64,000 nt of DNA from Vibrio hyugaensis (GTDB taxonomy: Bacteria > Pseudomonadota > Gammaproteobacteria > Enterobacterales > Vibrionaceae). Within the stretch, counting starts at the first letter, position 1; each line of letters opens with the position of its first letter. The notes beneath the pieces are model-generated. The model was not told the origin of the DNA, searched no databases, and worked only from the letters and a program-made list of their open reading frames with translations. Shown one piece after another: positions 1 to 8,771 of this stretch. Location: positions 2,604,001-2,668,000 of the forward strand of contig NZ_CP025794.1 of assembly GCF_002906655.1 (NCBI RefSeq). The letters run 5' to 3'. Position numbers and translations under genes: made by a program.

Positions 1-1413
1 GTTAACCAAGAACTGTAGACGGTCATTGATTTCTTTCATCACTTTTTCAGCGATTTGAGCACGTTGACCTTGTAGCTTCAGTGTGTGGAAGAAATCCAAC
101 GCATCCGCAATGCTGAGTTCAACGATCTCTGGCAATGTTGTATCGGCAATAAAAACATTGCGCGCTTCAAGGCGTAAACGAGTGCCGCCACAGCTTGAGC
201 AAGATTTGGTTGAGATGTATTTTGCGAGCTCTTCGCGTACTGAGTTTGATTCGGTATCGCGGTAACGACGCTCAAGGGTGTTTAGGATCCCTTCGAATGG
301 ATGGCGTTTAACGCGAATATCACCACGATCGTTAATGTATTTGAACTCAACTTCGGTACGCCCAGAACCTTTAAGAATGATGTCTTGGGTCTTCTTCGGT
401 AAGGAGTTAAACGGAACGTGAAGATCAAAGCCGTAATGATCCGCCAAGGCTGTTAGCATTTGGAAGTAGTAGTAATTTTTCTGATCCCAACCTCGAATTG
501 CCCCTTGCGCTAAGCTGAGTGAGTCATCTTGAATCACTCGACTAGGATCGAAATATTGCTGCACACCTAAACCATCACAAGTGCCACAAGCCCCCGCTGG
601 GTTGTTGAACGAGAACAAACGAGGCTCAAGCTCTTGCATGCTGTAACCACAAAGTGGGCAGGCAAAGTTTGCTGAGAAAATTACTTCCTCACCGTCGCCA
701 TCCATTGGCGCAACAACCGCGATACCACCAGAAAGCTCTAATGTGGTTTCGAATGATTCTGCCAAACGTTGCTGCAAATCTGGACGCACTTTAAAGCGAT
801 CCACAACCACTTCAATCGTGTGTTTTTTATGTAGCTCTAGTGTCGGTGGATCGGAAAGATCACAGGTTTCACCGTCGATGCGTGCACGAATAAAACCTTG
901 TGCTGCGAGGTTCTCTAACGTTTTAACGTGCTCACCTTTTCGCTCTTTTACGATCGGAGCAAGGAGCATCATTTTACTGCCTTCTGGTAACTCTAAAACC
1001 TTGTCGACCATTTGGCTGACGGTTTGAGCGGCAAGCGGCGTATGATGAGTCGGACAGCGAGGTTCACCAACACGAGCGTAAAGCAGGCGCAGATAGTCGT
1101 AGACTTCCGTGATGGTACCGACAGTTGAACGAGGGTTATGTGACGTCGATTTTTGCTCGATTGAGATTGCTGGAGACAAGCCTTCGATATGATCGACATC
1201 TGGCTTTTCCATAAGAGATAAAAACTGACGAGCGTAAGCGGATAATGACTCAACGTAACGTCTCTGGCCTTCCGCATACAATGTATCGAAAGCGAGAGAA
1301 GATTTACCAGAACCACTTAAACCAGTGATAACAGTCAGTTTATCGCGGGGGATCGTAAGGCTGATGTCTTTGAGGTTATGGGTGCGGGCACCGCGAACTT
1401 CTATTTTATCCAT
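1..1413 (-). CDS. uvrA: UvrA, excinuclease ABC subunit A (5' part only)
   Basis: This is the N-terminal 471 codons of UvrA, the DNA-damage recognition ATPase of nucleotide excision repair; the rest lies beyond the left edge. The frame opens [16 protein letters not shown] and carries the first Walker A GLSGSGKS at residues 31-38. Further on is the first zinc module, CPLCGY followed by CGTCDG (two CxxC pairs). The ATG is at 1413-1411. A LexA box lies 67 bases upstream, so SOS control is expected as in other gamma-proteobacteria. No stop or frameshift occurs in the visible part. Confidence 0.97.
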   Translation of the reverse strand, partial: MDKIEVRGARTHNLKDISLTIPRDKLTVITGLSGSGKSSLAFDTLYAEGQRRYVESLSAYARQFLSLMEKPDVDHIEGLSPAISIEQKSTSHNPRSTVGTITEVYDYLRLLYARVGEPRCPTHHTPLAAQTVSQMVDKVLELPEGSKMMLLAPIVKERKGEHVKTLENLAAQGFIRARIDGETCDLSDPPTLELHKKHTIEVVVDRFKVRPDLQQRLAESFETTLELSGGIAVVAPMDGDGEEVIFSANFACPLCGYSMQELEPRLFSFNNPAGACGTCDGLGVQQYFDPSRVIQDDSLSLAQGAIRGWDQKNYYYFQMLTALADHYGFDLHVPFNSLPKKTQDIILKGSGRTEVEFKYINDRGDIRVKRHPFEGILNTLERRYRDTESNSVREELAKYISTKSCSSCGGTRLRLEARNVFIADTTLPEIVELSIADALDFFHTLKLQGQRAQIAEKVMKEINDRLQFLVN

Positions 1414-1479
1414 CGTTTTTGCTCTATGTATAACCAAGTGACGCAAGTATTACATAGTGTGAGAAATGTGCAAAGAGAA

Positions 1480-1499
1480 TACTGGACAAAAAAACAGTA
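1480..1499. promoter_or_regulatory. LexA (SOS) box of uvrA
   Basis: The sequence TACTGGACAAAAAAACAGTA matches the gamma-proteobacterial LexA operator (TACTG, ten AT-rich bases, CAGTA). It keeps the CTG-N10-CAG core exactly and differs from the ideal mainly in the left part of the spacer. It lies between galU and uvrA, 67 bases before the uvrA start codon. Confidence 0.8.
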
Positions 1500-1501
1500 A
1501 G

Positions 1502-1528
1502 AAAAAGCCCGACATCTAGCCGAGCTTT
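1502..1528 (-). terminator. Rho-independent terminator of galU
   Basis: On the minus strand an imperfect GC-rich stem (AAGCTCGGC / GTCGGGCTT with GU pairs) is followed by a run of T, about 25 bases after the galU stop. Confidence 0.65.
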
Positions 1529-1550
1529 CTAATCAATAAGTTGGGTTTGA

Positions 1551-2423
1551 TTACGCTTCTTTCTTAGTCGCGTGTTTACCTAGCTCTGATTTTTTCTCAT
1601 CTTTTAGGTAAAGGTTCTCAAAGCAGTAGTTAGTGGCTTCGATGTAGCCTTCTACGCTACCACAGTCAAAACGTTGGCCTTTGAATTTGTATGCCAGTAC
1701 ACAGCCCGCTTTTGCTTGTTTAAGCAGTGCGTCGGTAATTTGGATTTCACCGCCTTTACCTGGCTCTGTGTTTTCGATTAATTCGAAAATGTCTGGCGTC
1801 AGGATGTAACGACCAATGATAGCTAGGTTGCTTGGCGCAGTACCTTGTTCTGGTTTCTCAACCATGTCATCAACGCGGTAGATATCGTCTTTGATCATCT
1901 CACCAGAGATAACGCCGTATTTGTGCGTCTCTTCTGCTGGAACTTCTTGAACCGCAACAATTGAACAACGGAATTGTTTGAACAGCGCTACCATTTGAGC
2001 TAGTACGCCTTCGTCTTCGTTAACACAAAGGTCATCCGCAAGTACAACGGCAAACGGTTCATCACCAATAAGTTCACGACCAGTTAGGATAGCGTGACCA
2101 AGGCCTTTCATTTCACGTTGGCGGATGTAAGTGAAGTTAGCAGAGTCAATGATTTCACGAATGTCGACTAACAGTTCTTCTTTGTTAGTGCCGCTGATTT
2201 GGTGCTCAAGCTCATAGTTTTTATCGAAGTGATCCATGATCGAGTGTTTGCCACGACCTGTAACGATACACATGCCGTTCATACCTGCTTGAATTGCTTC
2301 TTCAACGCCATACTCAATGAGCGGCTTGTTCACTACTGGCATCATTTCTTTTGGCATGGACTTTGTTGCTGGAAGGAAGCGCGTACCATAGCCCGCTGCA
2401 GGGAACAGACATTTTTTAATCAT
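1551..2423 (-). CDS. galU: UTP-glucose-1-phosphate uridylyltransferase GalU
   Basis: GalU makes UDP-glucose from UTP and glucose-1-phosphate, the precursor for LPS, capsule and galactose metabolism. The 290-residue protein starts MIKKCLFPAAGYGTRFLPATKSMPKEMMPV, the nucleotidyl-transferase signature with the catalytic G-x-G-T-R-F-L and the following lysine. Later come VVLADDLC and the GEIQITDA motif. An in-frame extension of 38 codons upstream exists, but the ATG at 2423 has an AGGA site 8-10 bases before it and matches the family start. It lies downstream of qstR on the same strand, with a hairpin between them. Confidence 0.96.
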   Translation of the reverse strand: MIKKCLFPAAGYGTRFLPATKSMPKEMMPVVNKPLIEYGVEEAIQAGMNGMCIVTGRGKHSIMDHFDKNYELEHQISGTNKEELLVDIREIIDSANFTYIRQREMKGLGHAILTGRELIGDEPFAVVLADDLCVNEDEGVLAQMVALFKQFRCSIVAVQEVPAEETHKYGVISGEMIKDDIYRVDDMVEKPEQGTAPSNLAIIGRYILTPDIFELIENTEPGKGGEIQITDALLKQAKAGCVLAYKFKGQRFDCGSVEGYIEATNYCFENLYLKDEKKSELGKHATKKEA

Positions 2424-2545
2424 TGGGGGAATATCCTTTCTCAATTTTTTTAATAAAGAATCTGAGCGACACTTTAACACGAGAGGTGCATATGAATCAT
2501 GAATTAAGTAGGAAAAAATGTGAGACAGGAAGAGCAAAGAAGCAT

Positions 2546-2579
2546 GAGCAACACAACAATTATTATTTATGTGTTGCTC
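2546..2579. other. Perfect 10-bp inverted repeat between qstR and galU
   Basis: GAGCAACACA at 2546-2555 pairs perfectly with TGTGTTGCTC at 2570-2579 around a 14-base AT-rich loop, just after the qstR stop. No clean T-run follows on the minus strand, so it is a weak terminator candidate or a processing hairpin. Confidence 0.5.
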
Positions 2580-2585
2580 TAATGG

Positions 2586-3230
2586 TTAAGACATCAGGTT
2601 TTGATCAGCCCAAGCGATGGCTTGTACGCGATTTTTAACCGACAGCTTTTTGAATATCTGATACAAGTGTGACTTGATGGTGAACTCACTGACAAACAGC
2701 TCTTCCGCCATTTGATTATTAGATGCGCCAGCTTGGAGGCAGCGTAATACTTGTAGTTCACGAATGGTCAAATCGACAGTGGCAGGCGCAGTATGTGTGT
2801 TAATGACGTTGCGATAGTAATGCAATAATTGGCTTGTTACGTTCCTTGGCAACCAATTTTGTCCGTTTACAATACCTTTTAAGCCTTCTCCAATTTGTTC
2901 AAGCGAACTGTCTTGATAGAACACTCCTTTCAACTGGCCAAATGCTAGCAATTCATCAGTCGTTAAACGCTTGGGGACATTAAACACCACGGTCTCAAAA
3001 TTTTTCCATATCAGCGGGAGGTTTTTGATCGATTGAACCAGCGATTTATGTTCACTGAAATCGATCATTAAGATCTTATTGCGATGTTTGGGGTTGGCTT
3101 CCATGAGCGCGTCGGTAGAGATCACTGGAATGTCGATATCGGTGTAGTTGACCAAGTCTTCAACTTTTTTCTCCGCATGGTCTTCCATACTGATCAGAAA
3201 CAGTTTTCTCGCATAAGCCGATTTTTTCAC
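2586..3230 (-). CDS. qstR: QstR, LuxR/VpsT-type regulator of natural competence
   Basis: This is a LuxR-family transcription factor of 214 residues. The degenerate receiver-like N-terminal half is followed by a LuxR-type helix-turn-helix from about residue 154 (LTIRELQVLRCLQAGASNNQ, then VSEFTIKSHLYQIFKKL). Its place between galU and ssb is that of V. cholerae QstR, which acts downstream of TfoX and HapR on competence and type VI secretion genes; the function here is inferred from that synteny. I choose the GTG at 3230-3228, with AAGGAG at 3246-3241; the frame stays open 17 codons further up but without a ribosome site. The VpsT c-di-GMP motif W[FLM][TS]R reads WLPR here (residues 126-129). 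Confidence 0.85.
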   Translation of the reverse strand: MKKSAYARKLFLISMEDHAEKKVEDLVNYTDIDIPVISTDALMEANPKHRNKILMIDFSEHKSLVQSIKNLPLIWKNFETVVFNVPKRLTTDELLAFGQLKGVFYQDSSLEQIGEGLKGIVNGQNWLPRNVTSQLLHYYRNVINTHTAPATVDLTIRELQVLRCLQAGASNNQMAEELFVSEFTIKSHLYQIFKKLSVKNRVQAIAWADQNLMS

Positions 3231-3510
3231 GCGCTCTTTTCTCCTTGAATTCATAACGCTGAATACGTTGGCATCAAACATAAATCAGAGCTATAGGGTT
3301 CAATAAGAAATGCGTTGAGATTCAAAGGTTCACGAAACGATGTCTGCAAAACGAATCAAAAATGCTACGCCTTGGAGTTGAAGTGAGATTTCGATTCCAC
3401 AACTTTCAATGACAACCCACAATGGGATTGGGCTTTAATCAAAACATCAAAGCGTGTATTCTTATGCGCTAAAATTTTACATATATATCCAGAGTGAAAC
3501 GGAGCACATC

Positions 3511-4053
3511 ATGGCCAGCCGTGGAATTAACAAAGTTATTTTGGTGGGGAATCTAGGTAACGACCCTGAAATTCGTTACATGCCTAATGGCGGTGCAGTT
3601 GCAAACATTACGATTGCGACTTCTGAGTCATGGCGTGATAAAGCGACTGGCGAACAGCGCGAAAAAACAGAGTGGCACCGTGTTGCACTATTCGGCAAGC
3701 TGGCTGAAGTAGCAGGTGAGTACCTACGTAAAGGTTCTCAAGTTTACGTTGAAGGCCAACTTCAAACTCGTAAATGGCAAGATCAAAGTGGTCAAGACCG
3801 TTACACAACTGAAGTGGTTGTTCAGGGCTTCAACGGTGTAATGCAAATGCTAGGCGGTCGTGCTCAAGGTGGCGCTCCTATGGGTGGTCAACAGCAGCAA
3901 CAGCAAGGCGGTTGGGGTCAGCCTCAACAACCAGCTCAGCAGCAGTACAACGCTCCACAGCAACAGCAGCAACCTCAACAACAGGCTCCGCAGCAACCAC
4001 AGCAGCAATACAACGAGCCACCAATGGACTTCGACGACGACATTCCGTTTTGA
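3511..4053 (+). CDS. ssb: Single-stranded DNA-binding protein
   Basis: SSB coats single-stranded DNA and recruits replication and repair proteins. The 180-residue protein has the OB fold at about residues 1-110 ([48 protein letters not shown]). A glutamine-rich disordered linker follows, and then the acidic tip DFDDDIPF that docks partners. The ATG at 3511 has GGAG a few bases upstream; an upstream in-frame extension is not supported. A terminator follows directly. Confidence 0.97.
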   Translation: MASRGINKVILVGNLGNDPEIRYMPNGGAVANITIATSESWRDKATGEQREKTEWHRVALFGKLAEVAGEYLRKGSQVYVEGQLQTRKWQDQSGQDRYTTEVVVQGFNGVMQMLGGRAQGGAPMGGQQQQQQGGWGQPQQPAQQQYNAPQQQQQPQQQAPQQPQQQYNEPPMDFDDDIPF

Positions 4054-4081
4054 GTAGAGTCTTCAAGATTGCATTTAAAAG

Positions 4082-4106
4082 GCCGCGAATTTCGCGGCTT
4101 TTTTAT
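4082..4106 (+). terminator. Rho-independent terminator of ssb
   Basis: GCCGCG and CGCGGC form a stem around a short AATTT loop, followed by TTTTTTATTTT, 28 bases after the ssb stop. Confidence 0.85.
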
Positions 4107-4229
4107 TTTCATTGTTTGTCTGAAGGGGCTGTAATCATTTCGAATTGTAATTCGAAGACCTTCACTCTCAAATATCGAATGATGGTTTGTTTCTTTCCGC
4201 CTCAGTCTCTCACATTCACACGAATACGA

Positions 4230-4258
4230 TTGTTTACTGAACGCTTATCAAGTATAAA
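4230..4258 (+). promoter_or_regulatory. Candidate sigma-70 promoter for csrD / msh locus
   Basis: TTGTTT at 4230-4235 and TATAAA at 4253-4258 are separated by exactly 17 bases, 46 bases before the csrD start and after the ssb terminator. It would be the entry promoter for csrD and possibly the mshI side of the locus. Confidence 0.5.
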
Positions 4259-4303
4259 TATTTCAATAAGGTATATGATGAATAGAAAAGGAATTTGGTA
4301 TTC

Positions 4304-6313
4304 ATGAGGTATACCCCAACTCTTAAGCTAAGCACGCGGCTGGTGGCTTTTGTCACTATGATCGTTATATGCGCAATGTTTATCTTGTTTGTCGGCGGCA
4401 CCCTCTCTTTTAAACGACTAGGGCAAGAGTATCTCACCCATTATTTGGAAGGGATCGTTGAGGTTGTTGATAAAGAGATGGAAGATCCTGATGCCGCTTA
4501 CTCGATGCAGCGCTGGATGCCGAAAATGCTTCAAGCCAGCAACATTGTCGAGATGACCCTCTCGGCGAATGATGCCGTGGTTTACCGCTTCAAAGACACC
4601 ACCCATAAGATAGACAGCTCAGTGTTGTTTGAGCAAGAGTACCCACTAACTCACAACCAAGATTATGTTATCTACTTTAAAGTTATTCCTCCCTATCTAG
4701 GTTACAGCTACTCAATGCAAGCGCTTTGGTCTATCACGCTTGCTGTGATTCTGATCATCTTCTGTTTAATGCGTGGTGTTGCTTGGCTAAAAGAACAACT
4801 TGCGGGCTCTGAAATGCTTGAAGAGCGTGGTCGAATGATTTTGGCTGGTCGAGTTGAGCAATATGCGAAAGGGGATGAGCGAGAATGGCCTTACACCGCG
4901 AGTGAAGCACTCGATGTGTTGATTGAAGAGTTGCAAGATGCGCGTCAAGAGCGTAGTCGATTTGATACCTTTATTCGTACTCAGACTTTCCTCGATAAAC
5001 TCACCGGAACGGCCAACCGAGTGCTGTTTGACAGTAAGTTGGAGTCAGCTTTGCTAGAAAGTGGTGCACGTGGTGCTGTGCTGCTTATTCGAATCCAAGA
5101 TTGGAAACTTGTCGAAGAGGAGCAGGACAAGCAAACCTGTGATGAGTTTATTGTTGAAGTGGGGAGCTTACTTTCTAATCTAGTTCAGCGTTATCCGGAC
5201 GTCGTGTTTTCACGTTACTACAATGCCGATTTTGCTCTTTTCTTACCCCATCAATCCGCAAAAGATGTGGCTAACTTAGCTTCTCAATGCATCCGCCAAT
5301 TGGAAAAGCTTCATCCTCCATATCCATTAGAATTGGATAACTGGTGCCACATCGGTATTACGACTTATAAAGAAGGTGAACGTCACAGCCAAATCATTGA
5401 TGAAGCGGAGACCGCTTTGCGTAGTGCCCAGTTACAGAACAATAACAACTGGAGCCGTTTCAAGAAATGGAATCATGATGAAGATGCTCGAGGAAGTGTG
5501 AGGTGGCGTACGTTATTTGATTCAGCCCTCACATCTGAAAATGTGATACTCTACGCACAATCTGCCTATCTAATAAGTGATGTGGCGCATAAAAAACCTT
5601 TGCACGACGAGTTAACATGTCGGATTCGCGATCCAGAAAACGGAATTGTGAAAGCATCTCGTTTTATTTCAGCGGTGCGACAGGTTGGTTATGAAGCACA
5701 AATGGATCGCGCAGTTGTTAATAAATTCTTAAAAGACTTTAAACACAACTTCGATAGTACTCAGTGTTATGTTCTCAACCTTAATGTGATTCCTTTCGGA
5801 CATCGAGAATATTTCAAATGGTTCCGTGATGAGCTCTTACAGTTGTCACGAGAGCAAAGAAAGTGTCTCATTTTTGAGTTTGTGGAAGCACAATTTGTAA
5901 GACACTTAGACTTTATGCGACCAGTCGCTAAAATGCTGGCCGGTTTAGAATGTCACCTTATGATTGGGCAAGCAGGGCGTACTATCGTCAGCACGCATTA
6001 CTTAAAAGAAGTGGACATTCGTTATCTCAAGCTACATCGCAGCTTGGTAACTAAAATCGACCAGAGACATGAGAACCAGTTGTTTGTTCGCAGTATGTTG
6101 GGTGCGGCCGCAAACAGTAAAACAAAAATAATAGCAGTGGGAATTGAGAATAAGCACGAGCTGAACACCTTAATTGAATTAGGGGTTCACGGTGGGCAAG
6201 GACGTTATTTCTCTCCAGAAGAGCAATATCTTCCTCGCTCTGAATCAATGCAACTTTCTCAATCTGAATCTCAAGTTAAGTTGGGACGACGGAATCGCTG
6301 GCGAAAAAAATAA
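4304..6313 (+). CDS. csrD: CsrD (MshH), degenerate GGDEF-EAL regulator of CsrB-type sRNA decay
   Basis: This inner-membrane protein of 669 residues has the CsrD layout. Two membrane segments (about 12-33 and 141-160) flank a periplasmic region and are followed by a HAMP-like stretch, a GGDEF-like domain (about 222-375) and an EAL-like domain (about 400-645). Both domains are degenerate: the GGDEF site reads YYNADF (305-310), and the EAL motif reads HDEL (434-437). It is therefore unlikely to make or cleave c-di-GMP. In E. coli CsrD promotes RNase E decay of CsrB/CsrC; in Vibrio the gene before mshI is called mshH. The ATG at 4304 has AAAGGA 11 bases before it; a TTG three codons earlier is too close to that site. 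Confidence 0.88.
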   Translation: MRYTPTLKLSTRLVAFVTMIVICAMFILFVGGTLSFKRLGQEYLTHYLEGIVEVVDKEMEDPDAAYSMQRWMPKMLQASNIVEMTLSANDAVVYRFKDTTHKIDSSVLFEQEYPLTHNQDYVIYFKVIPPYLGYSYSMQALWSITLAVILIIFCLMRGVAWLKEQLAGSEMLEERGRMILAGRVEQYAKGDEREWPYTASEALDVLIEELQDARQERSRFDTFIRTQTFLDKLTGTANRVLFDSKLESALLESGARGAVLLIRIQDWKLVEEEQDKQTCDEFIVEVGSLLSNLVQRYPDVVFSRYYNADFALFLPHQSAKDVANLASQCIRQLEKLHPPYPLELDNWCHIGITTYKEGERHSQIIDEAETALRSAQLQNNNNWSRFKKWNHDEDARGSVRWRTLFDSALTSENVILYAQSAYLISDVAHKKPLHDELTCRIRDPENGIVKASRFISAVRQVGYEAQMDRAVVNKFLKDFKHNFDSTQCYVLNLNVIPFGHREYFKWFRDELLQLSREQRKCLIFEFVEAQFVRHLDFMRPVAKMLAGLECHLMIGQAGRTIVSTHYLKEVDIRYLKLHRSLVTKIDQRHENQLFVRSMLGAAANSKTKIIAVGIENKHELNTLIELGVHGGQGRYFSPEEQYLPRSESMQLSQSESQVKLGRRNRWRKK

Positions 6314-6324
6314 AGATAATAATC

Positions 6325-7779
6325 ATGGATTTTAAAGCAGTACTCGACAAGCTCAAGCGATCATCGGTCGGTGGTCGCACTTGCTTTTTGGTTGTTCAGC
6401 CAGACGCAGTTTATTTATCATCACCTCTTAAAAGCAGTCGACCATCCAAATTTGAGATCACAGAATCGAATTGGGAGCGCGCATGTGAGCAAGCGTTAAG
6501 CGTAGCTGCGAGCTCTTACGATTCTTTGGCGGTTGTACTTTCTCACAACTACTATCAGATGTATCAAATCGATAAGCCTGCTATGCCGCGAAATGAGTGG
6601 CCGGCGGCTTTACCGTTTTTGCTAAAAGAGCTGATCTCTGAACGCGCGATCGACATTATTGCCGATGCGGCTGAGCTGCCTAACTCAAATAAAGTTCAAG
6701 CTTACGTTCTGTCACGAAAGATCCTTGATAAATTGGTACTGCTAGCAAGTCGAGTTCAATTACCGCTTGAAGCGATCATTCCTGAAGATGATGTTTGGGG
6801 AGACACTTCTGGTGAACTTGGCAACTTTTTATTGCTTCAACGCAGTGCTCGTGGACACTTTCGTATCAGTGCGTTTGTCGAGCATACCATTGCATTCCAC
6901 CGCTCAATTCGCAGTGTCACTCCGCCATTAACAGGCGTGCCGTCGAGCGAGTTGCAGATGGACAGTTTATCTCTTGAGCTGCAACGCTCGATTGATTATC
7001 TCTCTTCCCAGCTTCGTCACGTGCAATTGCATCAGCTGAAAGTGTGTTGTGATGATGAAGATGAAAACGAATTGGTTGAGTCGCTTAACTACCGTCTAAG
7101 CACGAAGGTTTCTGCGTTATTGCCTGAAGATCATGAACCATCTGGTCATGTATTAGCAGATACAGCTGCAACTGCAACGTCTAACACTCGCCGTGTTAAC
7201 CTTTATCCAGATTTCTTAAAGCCGAAAAAGAATTTGCTGACGTTAAAAAACGTAGCGATTTCTTGGGGTGTGGCAGCCGCGGTTATTTTCCTTTCTTATG
7301 GTTATGTGACTTGGCAAAGTGATGGTGTCGAAGATGAAATTGCCATTGTAAAAAGCAAAGGCAACATCATGAAGTCTGAGCTGGATCGTTACCAAGCACA
7401 ATTACGTAAGCATCAACCTGATACCAATAAACTCGCTGCCAAAGCGCGTTTGGAGCGTGAAGTAAAAGCCAAGCGTGATTCACTGAAAGCCGTTGGTAAA
7501 TATGATGATTCCCAACGCACAGGTTACTCGGGCGTGATGCAATCACTCGCTAAGCTTGGCAGTAATAATATTTCTTTGTCTGAAATTCGCATCGACAACA
7601 ACACGTTAGATCTAAAAGGTCTGGCAAGAACGCCAAGTTCTGTTCCCAATTGGGTCAGCCAGTTCAAGAATGAGATCAGTTTAATTGGTCGTACCTTTGA
7701 TGATGTGAAGATTGGTCGTAATGACGACAATATCGTGACTTTTGAATTGAAGACGCGTGGAGGCAAAGAAGAAAAATGA
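6325..7779 (+). CDS. mshI: MSHA biogenesis protein MshI (PilM/PilN-like)
   Basis: MshI is an inner-membrane platform protein of the MSHA pilus. The 484-residue protein has a PilM-like actin-fold half (about 1-290), one membrane helix at about 310-330 (VAISWGVAAAVIFLSYGYVTW region), then a coiled-coil and PilN-like periplasmic domain. It thus appears to join the PilM and PilN roles in one chain. It starts 11 bases after csrD and overlaps mshJ through ATGA. Assignment rests on locus position and topology more than on sharp motifs. Confidence 0.85.
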   Translation: MDFKAVLDKLKRSSVGGRTCFLVVQPDAVYLSSPLKSSRPSKFEITESNWERACEQALSVAASSYDSLAVVLSHNYYQMYQIDKPAMPRNEWPAALPFLLKELISERAIDIIADAAELPNSNKVQAYVLSRKILDKLVLLASRVQLPLEAIIPEDDVWGDTSGELGNFLLLQRSARGHFRISAFVEHTIAFHRSIRSVTPPLTGVPSSELQMDSLSLELQRSIDYLSSQLRHVQLHQLKVCCDDEDENELVESLNYRLSTKVSALLPEDHEPSGHVLADTAATATSNTRRVNLYPDFLKPKKNLLTLKNVAISWGVAAAVIFLSYGYVTWQSDGVEDEIAIVKSKGNIMKSELDRYQAQLRKHQPDTNKLAAKARLEREVKAKRDSLKAVGKYDDSQRTGYSGVMQSLAKLGSNNISLSEIRIDNNTLDLKGLARTPSSVPNWVSQFKNEISLIGRTFDDVKIGRNDDNIVTFELKTRGGKEEK

Positions 7780-8426
7780 ACGAATTCTGGCTTTCTTTAG
7801 AAGAGCGCTTTGATGAAATGAGCGCACGCGAAAAAGTTCTGATCGCACTATGTGGATTGGTCACTGTCGTGATGCTGCTGTTTACTTTGGTATTGGAACC
7901 AAAGCTCAATGAGGTGGTGAGTAACGACAAACTCTTGGGTAACTTGAAGCAGACTAATCAAAAAACCGAAATTGACATTTTGCGTATTCAGGCCCAATTA
8001 AAAAAGGATCCTAACGCAGAGATTGATCAAGCAATTTCCCAATTACTGACGGAGAGTCAACATCTGTCGATGCAGCTTTCAGAGATCATTGAACACCTTA
8101 TTACACCTTCACAGATGGCAGCTTTGCTCGAAAGTGTATTAGAGCAGCAAAGCGGAATTCATTTACTGTCGCTTCAGACATTGCCTGCGGAGCCGATAAC
8201 GGAAGATAAAGAAGCGTCTCAATACTCCGGATACTACGTGCACCCAGTGCGTATGGAGTTAACAGGTGACTACTTTGCTATCGCTAACTACTTGACCAAA
8301 TTAGAAAGCTTGCCAGCAAGTTACTACTGGCGCAGCTTCAGTTATAAAGTTGAAGCGTATCCAAAAGCGAAGTTGGTGTTGGAAGTGTACACATTGGGTT
8401 CTAGAGAGGAGTTTATTGGTGGTTAA
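7776..8426 (+). CDS. mshJ: MSHA biogenesis protein MshJ (PilO-like)
   Basis: This 216-residue protein has a short cytoplasmic start, one membrane helix at about residues 15-36, a coiled-coil stretch and a small C-terminal ferredoxin-like periplasmic domain. That is the PilO/GspM topology. It would link the inner-membrane platform to the secretin. Its ATG overlaps the mshI stop, and its end overlaps the GTG start of mshK by eight bases, so the three genes are probably translationally coupled. Confidence 0.85.
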   Translation: MNEFWLSLEERFDEMSAREKVLIALCGLVTVVMLLFTLVLEPKLNEVVSNDKLLGNLKQTNQKTEIDILRIQAQLKKDPNAEIDQAISQLLTESQHLSMQLSEIIEHLITPSQMAALLESVLEQQSGIHLLSLQTLPAEPITEDKEASQYSGYYVHPVRMELTGDYFAIANYLTKLESLPASYYWRSFSYKVEAYPKAKLVLEVYTLGSREEFIGG

Positions 8427-8751
8427 GAAACTCATTACCTCACTTGTTCTTGTGGTTGCTGCAGGTTCTAGTTGGGCCAACCAAGATCCAACAGCGCCTC
8501 TTGGCTGGCAAAAACCAGCGACAGAATCGCAAGCCAAGCCGAAAGCAAAACAGTACCGCTTACCAACGCTCAACAGCATCGTATGTAAGCCGAATACTGA
8601 ATGTGTCGCTATTTTGAATAACCGTATTGTCGAGCCTGGCGTGAAACTTAACGGATATCGAGTAGCCAGTATCAATAGTGAATTTGTAACTTTAAAGCGT
8701 GGTGACCGTCAGTGGAAACTAGAGCTTTTTGGTTTGAACGTAAAAAAATAA
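8419..8751 (+). CDS. mshK: MSHA biogenesis protein MshK (PilP-like)
   Basis: This short periplasmic protein (110 residues) has an N-terminal hydrophobic signal (VKKLITSLVLVVAAGSSWA) and a small C-terminal beta domain, as in PilP/GspC-type connectors. I choose the GTG at 8419: AGAGGAG lies seven bases before it and translation then begins directly with the signal peptide. The frame is open further upstream, but that would put a charged, cysteine-rich stretch before the signal. The start overlaps the end of mshJ. Confidence 0.8.
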   Translation: MVKKLITSLVLVVAAGSSWANQDPTAPLGWQKPATESQAKPKAKQYRLPTLNSIVCKPNTECVAILNNRIVEPGVKLNGYRVASINSEFVTLKRGDRQWKLELFGLNVKK

Positions 8752-8771
8752 TAACCAGAGCCTGATCAGAT

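Noticed and set aside
3231..3510. LexA or CRP site between qstR and ssb
   Set aside because: Several partial matches (GTGA and CACG fragments), but none keep both half-sites with correct spacing.
3881..4020. Tandem repeat locus in ssb
   Set aside because: The CAG/CAA-rich stretch is the coding sequence of the normal Gln-rich linker of SSB, not an independent repeat element.
3912..4307. 131-codon open frame overlapping the end of ssb
   Set aside because: It arises from the CAG-rich repeats of the ssb linker read in another frame; composition is Ser/Thr/Ala repeats and then unlike protein.
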